A DNA stretch of 64,000 bases from Ooceraea biroi. Lineage: Eukaryota; Arthropoda; Insecta; Hymenoptera; Formicidae. The stretch covers positions 14,953,945-15,017,944 of the forward strand of contig NC_039508.1 of the NCBI RefSeq assembly GCF_003672135.1, in the 5' to 3' direction. Below are positions 51,326 to 61,148 of this stretch, in pieces (position 1 is the first letter of the stretch; each line of letters begins with the position of its first letter). The translations under genes were made by a program, and so were the position numbers. The notes beneath the pieces are model-generated. The model was not told the DNA's origin. It did no database searches and saw only the letters and a list, made by a program, of their open reading frames with translations.

Positions 51326-53348
51326 GGTATATATGGGAGAAGACGGTAGAGGGATACATCACCTTGCACCACGGCCGGTACACCTCAAATACACTACGAG
51401 TCAGTCAGTTAACTCCGCGAGTCAGACCTTTCACTTCGTGGTCCAGAGAGCACGCCACGGCGTGCACGATGGTTCCCACAAGTGGAAGCCCTCGCCGGCC
51501 GGTTCGATGCTACAGTTTGTTTCTTGTTTCCACGGTGGGCCGAGGTGGGACGCGCGCTCGCGCGCGCAGGCAAGAGGACTCGCGGCGCGGGGCACATCCA
51601 TGGGCCCCCTCGTATCCGGAAGATCGCTCTCATTTTTGCGCGGACCCCTCGGGCCCCCTCGGCAATCGACCTCGGATCCTCGGATCCAACGTCGACCGAT
51701 AAATTAATATCTGTTAGCACTTTTTCCCTCAGTCCTATAATTATCAATGTATCTCGTAATGTATCATACACCGACGTAACTTTTCACAGACTTTATTCTT
51801 GTATTCGTAAGATTTGTGCAAGTTGCTTTGTTGTAATTATTTATTAATTTGTACGTGTTTTGCGTAATGTAATACGTGTAATTTTGATTACTTTGGTGAA
51901 GAGAGAAACCCGCTGGAATTCCAAACGTTATGTTTGCCCTTCGGTAACTGTTATCGACGAACTTATGTGAGCTGGAGTGTATTATTAGATCTTTATTTGA
52001 TAAGAATATGTACGATTCATCGGTTTCGCGGATGAAACAGAGATCGAATAACACCGGTTAGATCGCAATATTGGATAATGAGTGACAAATTGCACTGATA
52101 ATACGCCACATGCCTACTCAGTACCACGCTTGACTTATCTTAGCTATTACTTAGTGTGCACGTTAAGTTAATACCATAGTATTAAGTACATCGACCATGA
52201 TACTTGTTAATGTTAGCGACAGAAGTTCAGATGGTGTGACCCCTCTCGATATTACGCGGCAGCACCATTACCAGTAAATATCGATCTCGCGCGTCTATCT
52301 AGCAATAGCGCAGCTATATTAAATATCATTTGCCGGTTTTGGAGAGAAACACAGGTATATTAAATATTATTCCTAGCGCGTAAAAGATTTTAAATAAAAA
52401 TTATCAATGTGCAATCATTACCGTGGTAATTATTCATGTACACAGCACAAATAACCATGATATTCTAACGTATCTTTTTTTATATGATAATCTTAAAAGC
52501 CGAAGCCATGTTGTTCGGTATTTGGGTATATGCTATCCTTACTTAACGTATACAAATATACAAGTTAAATAATTGTGATCATGAGGAAATCGAATGCCTC
52601 AGCTCGGTTCGGAACTCGGATTAATACGACAAAGAGACGCAACGGGAGCATTCTGATCGATTATCTCTTTTTTTCTATAACAAATAGCGAACTCCCTGCG
52701 TCGACAACTGTCGAGTACTTCAAAGGCATTTAATATTTCGATTGTAGTTGAATTCGTTCTCTCCGAATCCGTTTCACACAACCACGGACAAAAGGAAGTA
52801 ATGGCATCCGCTACGCTTTGTTTCGCCACCCAATCAAGGCGAGCACTGCGATACACTGTTTAGTCAAAGATTGATTATTGCCGCGATCGTATCGATTTAA
52901 TCCCTGTTTGATATCTCAATTACGTCCTGATGCCTTCAAGTGTAAGAATAAGAATAATCTTGCTGCCCACAAGATTGTCGCGCGATTCACATTTAGCTAG
53001 TTTCATATGTTAAACATGTACCTAGTCCAATTTAACGTAAAAAGTAAAATTTGTTGAATTCTTTTTATACAGATTATCTGTTATAGAAACCGACGCTTAT
53101 CACACAAAAGCATTTGTAATGTTTTATTCATATTTCTCGAAAAGTTCCTGCGGTAAATAAAAGCGAAAAAGTATTTGCTCTTTATTCATGCAATGCGTGG
53201 TCAGGTGCATACAAGAGAACGGTTTCGCGCAATGCAACCGACGGAATGCCCGGCTCGTAGGTTTCGTCGAATCGCAGCACCGGAGCAACAATATCGTATC
53301 CATATCCCGCGAATGCGCGCAGGTTTCTTTGAAATGTGCAGCAAACGC

Positions 53349-53386
<38 letters not shown>

Positions 53387-54830
53387 ACTTTACCATGGCG
53401 CGTTCGTACAGCCCCGCAAAAACGTAATTGGCAGGCACTGAAGCTGTGATTATTCGAGTAGAATTTCACGGAATGGAGCTAAATGGGTTTGAGGAACAAA
53501 CAATTTGCGCGGGGCAGCGCCGGCTGATTGCTCATAAAGCCGTGTAAGTACAAAGTATCGGTGGATGTTTGTTCTTTGGCGGACCGATGCAATCACGACG
53601 CTGCACTTTTGATCCCCATGGCCACACGGTGCACATCATGTATTGTTCCGTTTCGGCGCGTAAAGCCCTTTCATACGCGGGTCGTTTCCTGGTGCTGGAC
53701 CAGCCGAAGGACCCTCCATGCGGCCTTTCGGCAAAAAGTAGATCCTACTCGCTTCGCGGATATCCTCCGATGATTCTTCGACACGAGTCTTCGGACAATT
53801 TTGCGGAAACGTACCGATGCTTCGTTTCCCAATGCATTCTCTTCAGGGACGCGGAATTTTTTAGGTCGATCGCAAGCGAGTGTAGCAATCGGTGGTGAGA
53901 TCATAAAGTGACGGCCGTCCAGGATTTATTGCACCTTGTCCTTTGATACGACGCGCGCGGCCGATACACACACGTACTTGGCCTGTTTTACGTGATGCGT
54001 GACGAAAAGGTCTTGTTCGAATCGAAATCTCGCGTGCCACGTACCGACAGTGGCGTATTAAAACCGACCGGCACGTACTTACATCGTAATATAAACGAGC
54101 GGCCGTCATAAAGGAAGATGCAACCCCCTCTGAGTCGTTTGTATACGCGGTCGCGTATATTTCGCTCGTGACGAGCGACAACAATCCGGAGAAGGCATAA
54201 ACGCCGAGTGCTCCAGCACGATGATGGAACCGCGACGTGGACGCAATTAGACGTCAGCCACGGTAGTAAAAACGATCGTTCATTCGTCGGAAACAATTGA
54301 GCCATCAGCGCAGTCGGTCTCTCGCTGCGGTCATCGAAACATCGTCGTTAATCCGCGTTGGATCGTTAAATCCTTACCGAGTGCAAAAATATCCCTGCAC
54401 TGTGCGCACCCGCGACCTCGCTCGAGTATTATTTCATTACGGTTCGTGATACTTCGCAATCTTTTTAAACATTATCTTGATTTATAAAATCGTTAGAATT
54501 GGTTAATTTCACGCAGCGATGGCTTTTGTAATATCTATTGAAACTTTATCGCACAATCATAATCGCTACCTATCCACCATGTAATAATTGAATTGAAAGA
54601 TAGAGATTATGTAAAAATACACACAAATGTTGAAAAGTTAAAGTTGAAAAATGACCATATGAAAAATTTGGACAATAAATAATAAAATATATATTTCTTA
54701 ACAAATATTACCCTGCTGCTCCTTTTTCCCACTTTACAACATAGCGTAAATTTGCATATTTTTGCTTTGAAATTATTTGTAGAAAAATCGACGGACGAAG
54801 AAACCTCGTGAGGTCATGTCGATTGCACGC
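51326..54830. other. Non-coding stretch with a TA microsatellite
   Basis: GC-rich at 51370-51690, AT-rich at 51700-53170. A TA repeat lies at 53350-53384. A 109-codon open frame (53569-53898, +) lacks an N-terminal ATG and recognisable domains. 54430-54720 is AT-rich. Confidence 0.5.
53350..53384. repeat. (TA)17 microsatellite
   Basis: Uninterrupted TA dinucleotides, flanked by ACGCG on the left. Such a repeat is cruciform-prone and often length-variable. Confidence 0.98.
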
Positions 54831-55460
54831 GGAGGAGAGGACTGTGTGTGCTATCGATAACGGAAAGGCGTCGGCTCCGAAAATACCTGTTAACCGTGGA
54901 AACGCGCCGGATTGGAACGGGGAAGGGACGAGCCGCGGAAAAGAGAGGAGCGAGCGGGTGTCCTGGCGCGGGTAGGGGCGGGAATGGAAGAGCGAAAGGA
55001 AACGGGGACGGAGAGAGAGACGAGAAAAGAGGAGCTGTCGCGCATTGAAGTCTCCGAAACGCCGGGGTGCTCGCGGCAAGAGTAACACGAACGAACGAAC
55101 AAACGAACGAACGAAGTCAGCCAAAGCGCGGTACGCAGGGAGAAGACGAAGGTGGACACCGGATGAGGTGATGAGGACGGAGGCGATGGGCGAGGGAGGA
55201 AAGGCACGGGGGGCTGTGTGTACGAAGCGGAGTAGAGAATCCGGAGTAGATCGGAGCAAAGCCGAGGCGGCGAGCCATTGACCCGTGGAACGAGGGGGTA
55301 AGCCGTACGGGTACCGGGCAAGAAGAGCATGCAGGCTACACACGTACGTGCCACGTATGTCCGAGCGCGCGTCCGTACAAGACACATACATATGTAACGT
55401 GCGCGCTCGTGAGCGCGTAGCCGCAACAGATATTACGGTACAGATAGATCGAGAGCGATT
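54831..55460. other. GC-rich, purine-rich island
   Basis: The + strand is A/G-rich at about 54880-55290. An AACG tandem run lies at 55086-55116. A GC hairpin CGCGCTC-gt-GAGCGCG lies at 55402-55417. The 299-aa minus frame 54708-55607, the longest in the window, is Arg/Ser/Pro/Leu-rich and is explained by the strand bias. Confidence 0.6.
55086..55116. repeat. (AACG)n microsatellite
   Basis: AACG/GAAC units, seven copies with one AAACG interruption. Confidence 0.9.
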
Positions 55461-57977
55461 AAGAAATCCGTGACGGGCATTGTGTTTGCTCCAGCTCTCA
55501 TGACGCCTGTGTCTGCGCTGGGCCGCGCGTGTGCTCCTCTTGCATCCTGCGAGAGCGGGTCGAGATCGTCGCTGGATCCATCGTTCGAGCTGTTGAGTTC
55601 GCATCATTTCGCAATAATTCTGTCATCCGCGATATTGGGCGTATATGTGGGCGAAATAGTACGTTTCAGTAATGACTCATTTATCCGAAACGTGCGAGTA
55701 TAATTATTGCAGCAACGTTACATGTGATAATTAACGCGTCATGTATGTTGCAACGATATTCGGTTGATGGAAGATGGAAGACGGTTATGCAACAATATTG
55801 GCAAAGTGGAAGTCTGTTATAAGTTGTGGGATATGTGGAAGGTGTGGGACGGTCACGACTGCCTATTTATCGCGGTGCACTAATCCTGTTTGCATTGCGC
55901 AAACTTTTCTCGTCGAGTCTCACCGTGCCCATGCACTTCTTTTTAATTCGCATCACGATGCGAATCGTATGAATGTAATGTAATGGAGTTTAATTGCCGG
56001 TATGCATTCTATGCGCCGTAATCTTCGTAATGGATCTATACGTGGGATCCGGAATTAAGTGAAATATCAAATCGAATACTTGGAGTATATATACTTTGAA
56101 CCGCGCCGATGCCGCACATATATATATATTCAGCGTTACCCATATCCATGGCATTCTCAACTCGCGATAACGTAGAAATCCAATCGTCAAAATCAGGAAA
56201 TACAATTCGGACTAAGGTCGATGTGATTGAACTTAAAAATATTTTAAATATCGAACGTTTTAAGATTCCAAGAGAACATACCGAATCCTCGCAGAACGAT
56301 CACCGATTTACATAGCTTCTAAATTAAAACGAGGATTATGGAATGATGGACACCTGTCGGATCGGTTATTTGAGCCTGCGCTTATCCGTGCGGCTAGATA
56401 TCATGAGAGCAGATAGATCGAAACCGATTAAGAACTCCGCACGATGTTCCCTCGCGCTCTCACGAAGGCAGCCTTGCACGTTCCTCCATGGTGCACCATA
56501 CAGGTTCTCGTGTGCGGAGCACACGTGTGCTTCATGTGTACACGTGCGCGCGCGCGGATGGACGTGGATGGTGAGGCTGCCGCGGTACCGATCTTCTTCG
56601 TGGCCGCCCAGGGTCATGCCCTACCCTCTCGCGCTACACAATAATCTTCCTCGTCGTGTGTGCTCTGGTATCTCCGCGAGAACGTTACTGCCCGCCCTCC
56701 TTTTCCTCTCCCCCGTCCGCCCTCCCTTTTGTCTCTTGATCGGTGTTGCGGCCGTGTGTTTCGTCCTTCTTTTATCCGGTCTCCTCGCCCTTCGTGAACT
56801 CTCGGCGCCATAGGAGTTCCCTCCACACCATTCCTTCCGTCGGCGATTTGTTTGCCTACTCGACCTGCTCTACTAGCGCGCTTCTCTCTATCTGATCGTA
56901 TCACTTATTAAAGTGAGATTTTATTTAAGAAAATGTGCACAATTGCCCAATTTTAATTGTAAAATTTCAATTTCAACTGTACAATCGTTGTTTTTGTATG
57001 AGAGATGTCATAAGTTGAAACAATAAAAAACTGAAATAAGAAATCTCTGTTTTAAGTTTTCTTCCCTCATTCATTAATCTTTTACTTATTGGTCTTAAAT
57101 CTCACACTGTTTGTTCCTGTGTACTCTTCGATGTTTCTTCGATGTTTCACGGAACTTTGTCTGCATTCCATCAAGGTATATCATTGCATTGCAGCTACGT
57201 TCTTGTTCACTTCATTATCTTTTTTGATTATTCTCCAATGTCCGTGCGTTCTTTTACCACGTATTAGTCTCGCTTTTATGACGCACTATTCAGTTCCGAT
57301 TGCGACTCAGTCGGGTTGAGCAATGTCGAGCAAATTGATTCACAAATCCGACGTATCCTGTTAGGCGATCAATCAGATGATCTCATTAATATTTTGCTGC
57401 ATGCCACTTTCACTCTTGAACTGTTCGTGTTGCCGTCGCGGCAATAGCTTCGCGTACTGTCTTCATTTCCATCCATTAAACGAAACCTTTAATTAGCATT
57501 TTTCCATCATTACCTCCTCTCCGGAGAGCTCGTGCTTCTTCCAGCTGCTTCCGCGTTATTTTTGAAATTTGCTAATCACCTGATTATACACATCCGTCGT
57601 AACCCGCTTAAGTGCGCTGCTCTCGACTGCGCGCGTATATTTGAGAATCGGTTTTTCGAAGATAGCATCTCTCTTGCTGAGTCTTGAATGGATCTAGTTA
57701 TACTGACGATATGTAAATATATCTTTCTAATCGCATTATTGATTTTAGGATTTCTCCTATTTACGTAGGTACAGATGTCACGTCGAGTGAATCAATGGAA
57801 CGATGTCTTTGCAATAATCGAGTTATTTAATCACTGTCGAATATATGAGCAAATTGAAGACATAGCCTTTTAAATTTTATTTAAAGATTCGATGCACTTT
57901 AAAGAATTTATTATTATGAGAGCCAAGGCTTTATAGATTTCCGCACATATGTGACCTTTTTTCGATTTCATTTCCAC

Positions 57978-58024
57978 AGATGTTCCTTAAATTGCATTTT
58001 CAAAGATGTCCGTTAAATTGCATT
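57978..58024. repeat. 26-bp imperfect tandem duplication
   Basis: AGATGTTCCTTAAATTGCAT at 57978 is repeated with two differences from 58004 (AGATGTCCGTTAAATTGCAT). Confidence 0.85.
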
Positions 58025-58090
58025 AAATTACATTGTAAGAATTCTCGTGTTAGCACAAATAACTATTATAGCGCTTTATAGACTTTCTGA

Positions 58091-58116
58091 CTCTCTTTCT
58101 AGAGAGAGAAAGAGAG
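58091..58116. repeat. Hairpin, 10-bp perfect arms
   Basis: CTCTCTTTCT (58091-58100) pairs with AGAAAGAGAG (58107-58116) over an AGAGAG loop. Confidence 0.75.
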
Positions 58117-58907
58117 AGGCTTTTCAAGATTTTGAGAATGGCTTAGAATTATTCAATTATCCCTATCCTCTCTATTGAATGCTTTCTTCCTTACCCTCAA
58201 TTATGATAAACGAATAAAGACTTCATATTTCTTATTTTTCTTAACTATATTCTCATAAATAAAACAATTAAATAACGCAAGTATAATTTATGCGGATATA
58301 GAAATCGAAATTTGCTGAAACATACATGTGTTTGTGACGAATGAGAAACAATATTCCATGCAAATGTAAAAAGAAAAGAAAAACAGTTAAAAGAAGACGA
58401 GGGCATCGCACTCGCGCGTTTTGCGGGTCGCGTTAAATGGAATCGCGCGGGCGTAGAATAAAGGGGTGTAGGAGGAGAGGTGAGGAGAGGACGAGGGCCC
58501 ATTTGGCTTCGTGGAGACGGCCTTAAGGCTTCAAACGAAAAGCAGTTAGGTCGTCACGCGTTGCGGTTTCGCAGATTCGCGGTGTTCGCGGCGGAAATTG
58601 AGCGGGTTCAAGTGATGGGTGGTATAGGGACGAAGTTGATGAAGGAGTGGTGACAGTGAAGTTAAAAATGCATAATCGAAAAGCTATAACAAATAAGTAG
58701 CGAACCAGTAACTACGAAGAATTTGTACTAATGAAAAAGAGCAGGCGTGTGCATAAATATTGAAGGCACGGACAAATCCTCTATCATACTCTTGCATCTC
58801 TGTTTATTCAAAATCAAACTGTCGAGTAATCTCTCTTATTATCACATATCAATACAACTTAATGTACCTTCTGTTATTTGATTTATTTCCTTCTTTTATA
58901 TACTAAG

Positions 58908-59172
58908 ATCCGTTTATCTCTGATCGAAAATTTCACGGGAAAGGAAGCATTTATTCTGAACATCCGTTCTCCGGACGATTTGTCCGGAGCAAACAAGTGG
59001 AGAGAGAAAAAGCGACACAAAGACGTGAGCAGTGGCGGCAACAGCAGCAACAGCAACAGCGTCCGCAGCATCCGCAACAGCAGCAACGGTGGCGGCAACA
59101 GCACAGGAGCATCAAACGCTGCGGTGCAGCGAAAGGAGACGCAACCTGGGCTGGCGCCCAAGAGACACACAG
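58908..59172 (+). CDS. Candidate internal coding exon, unknown gene
   Basis: A pyrimidine-rich run ending TACTAAG (58901-58907) looks like a 3' splice site. From 58908 one frame stays open to 59222. It starts IRLSLIENFTGKEAFILNIR, continues through a basic WREKKRHKD segment (about residues 31-39), then becomes Ser/Asn/Gly-rich (residues 40-68) over an imperfect AGC/AAC repeat, and ends with a basic tail. Two 5' splice sites are possible: CAG|GTGGGC at 59172, leaving phase 1, or GAC|GTGAGC at 59024, giving a 39-codon, phase-0 exon that would place the repeat in the intron. The non-repetitive first 39 codons use balanced codons and are unlike the tract translations elsewhere. I do not recognise the protein. 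The same repeat read in another frame is Gln-rich, so chance remains possible. Confidence 0.3.
59030..59115. repeat. Imperfect CAG/CAA/CGG trinucleotide repeat
   Basis: Interrupted CAG-type triplets. The three + frames give Gln-rich, Ser/Asn-rich or Ala/Thr-rich runs; the minus frames give Leu-, Cys- or Ala-rich runs. Such repeats occur both in insect neural or regulatory proteins and in untranslated DNA. Confidence 0.85.
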
Positions 59173-59222
59173 GTGGGCGTGGCGCCTATCCCTACGCGGC
59201 GCACCGGGTCGCCGCGATATGA

Positions 59223-60905
59223 AATTATATACGAGCTCTCCGCGGTACACAGAGGGTATATTCCTCTTCCTTTCTCCCCCGATCGCCTCCCCCATCGCGT
59301 ACGCCGTTATATTCCGGTTGCAGTCGCGGCAGCGCATGGCGCGGCGGTACGAATAAATAAGAAAAGCTCTCTCCCAAGAGCGCACGCCTGTTCCGTCACG
59401 AGCTGCGGTCGACAGGACGGACGCCGCCGTCTCATCTCGGCGGCGGCCAATCAGCCTCGTAATCACTGAGCTCTCCGCTTGAACGTCCGTTGTTCGCGTC
59501 CGGCGAGTTAGGCCGTATCTACTGGCCTTAACGCGCCCCGGTGACGACGGCGGCGGCCTGGAAAGGACACCCCTTCCCGCTCTACCCTTTCCCCTCGACC
59601 AGCACCCTGACCGAGAGACTGTCTCGTTTCCTTTCTTGTCCCTCTATGCCTTTCTTCTTCCAACTTTTTTTATTGTTTCATCCTCATCCTCGCTCACTGC
59701 TCACCGCTACCACTCGCCACCGATTCCTTCACCCTGCACGATGCAAAGCAACCGTGAGTGTAGCGTGATTGATAAAAGTTCTACGGTCGAACGAGAGTGC
59801 TAATCTTAATTATAAAATGATGTTGGTCAAATATTGCTGTAATTTTAGTTATTTCTTTACGGGAAATATAGAAAAGATGTAAATTTATAAACTTATGATT
59901 ACAAATGCAAAGATTTCCCTCTCTGTTATAGATTGATGGATGGTGGATCTTTAAACGTGGGAAGGAATTTTGCAAGACTAGACTAGGCTGCGCTTGGCTG
60001 TGTAATTTCAGTCTTTAACTTGTCTTTAAACGTACCTGACAGACGCCGCGCCTTCTGCCCTCCGTTAGGAAAGCGACCATGCCTTCGATCGACACGCAAG
60101 TTCTATGTCACGGTCAACGTTTTACGAGAACCAGCGTGACGTCTCGGAAAATCTCCAGACCGACTTTGGATGACATCGAAATTAAAGAAAATTTAATCAA
60201 AACTTCTATCGCATTCTTCTGTCATTAAAGATAGAACAAGTCATCTGACGAGATTTCTCTCATCAATTAAAAACTCATGACAAATAAAATTAATCGCGTA
60301 ATTCAAGATAATAAAATGATGGTTATTAATCAAAAGAGTGATCGAAGATTGTTGGCAAATCTTTAAAAAAATCAATTATTGACTTCATCATTGTAGAGAT
60401 GGAATCAGAAGAAAAAAATCTAAGCGTGAAATAAAGTCTGATAAAATGACATTATCGCCCCGTGTAGGAATCTCATTACGTCATCAGAGCGTAAAACACA
60501 TTCTGATGCCCTTCATACTTCTACGAATCAGTCTGTTGCCGGTGCAAATCGAGTACGATCGATTTCGGAGAGACCACGCGAAGCAATTCCAATGCGCATT
60601 CGAAAGTCGATTGGAAAGGCACTAATGAGGCGTTTGACTCTTGCGGCGAGTCGCGCGGAGGGAGCGTTTTGCATCCTCTGCGCGGTGACTCTCCATACGA
60701 GCAGACATTACTTCATGGTTGGCATGCCATACAATCTCGAGAAGGAAGGCGACAATTAAGGCACTGCGCCTCTACCTGCCTATTTGCTACTTGCGAATGT
60801 TTAGTGCGTTCACAGTTAATGCCGTTACCTTTCGAAAGGGGCACCTATTGTGGCACCGCATGCGTGTGACGGAAGAAGAGAGCACGCCGAGCTACGTCGG
60901 TGGCG
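59223..60905. other. Non-coding stretch, no clear feature
   Basis: 59560-59740 is pyrimidine-rich on the + strand. 60160-60460 is AT-rich. I see no repeat or RNA gene. Confidence 0.5.
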
Positions 60906-61148
60906 ATGGGCGCGGACGAGGGAGGGAAGAAAAAAACAATAGAGGAAGACGAGCGACCGCAATCTGCATGTGCACAATGCCCATCCCTTGCTTTACGAAG
61001 CGAAACACACCTGTTAAATAGTTCAGACGCAATCTCCATGTGGAAGAACTCGCGAAAATCTCACACGGAACAGACAGATTTCTATAACTGTAACAGCCGA
61101 GTGAAACAATCGAGTGAAAACTCATTACTTCAACTTTTAAACAGATGA
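60906..61148 (+). CDS. Possible small ORF, unknown product
   Basis: An 80-codon frame from ATG to TGA, starting MGADEGGKKKTIEEDERPQS. The N-terminus is strongly charged; the C-terminal half is Ser/Asn-rich with LLQLL near the end. There is one CAQC pair but no full metal-binding motif. The context of the ATG (GGCGATGG) is acceptable. No splice sites or known family are seen. The purine-rich 5' end favours open frames by chance, so the call is tentative. Confidence 0.13.
   Translation: MGADEGGKKKTIEEDERPQSACAQCPSLALRSETHLLNSSDAISMWKNSRKSHTEQTDFYNCNSRVKQSSENSLLQLLNR

Larger units (their letters stand above)
55461..58907. other. Non-coding stretch with minor repeats
   Basis: No credible gene. 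A 69-codon ATG frame at 55774-55983 has a Cys-rich stretch (CGICGRCG) but no complete zinc-binding pattern. A CGTGCGCGCGCGCG run lies at 56543-56556 (possible Z-DNA). A pyrimidine run lies at 56690-56800. An 11-bp duplication lies at 57125-57146 and a 26-bp repeat at 57978-58024. 57590-58340 is AT-rich. Confidence 0.5.

Noticed and set aside
53569..53898. 109-codon + frame
   Set aside because: No ATG at the start, no matching acceptor, no domain.
54708..55607. 299-aa open frame on the minus strand, the longest in the window
   Set aside because: Arg/Ser/Pro/Leu-rich translation of a purine-rich (+ strand) island with no domain; equally open in overlapping frames.
55774..55983. 69-codon ATG frame with CGICGRCG, a possible zinc ribbon
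   Set aside because: The later Cys residues (SRCTNPVC) do not complete a recognised zinc-binding spacing.
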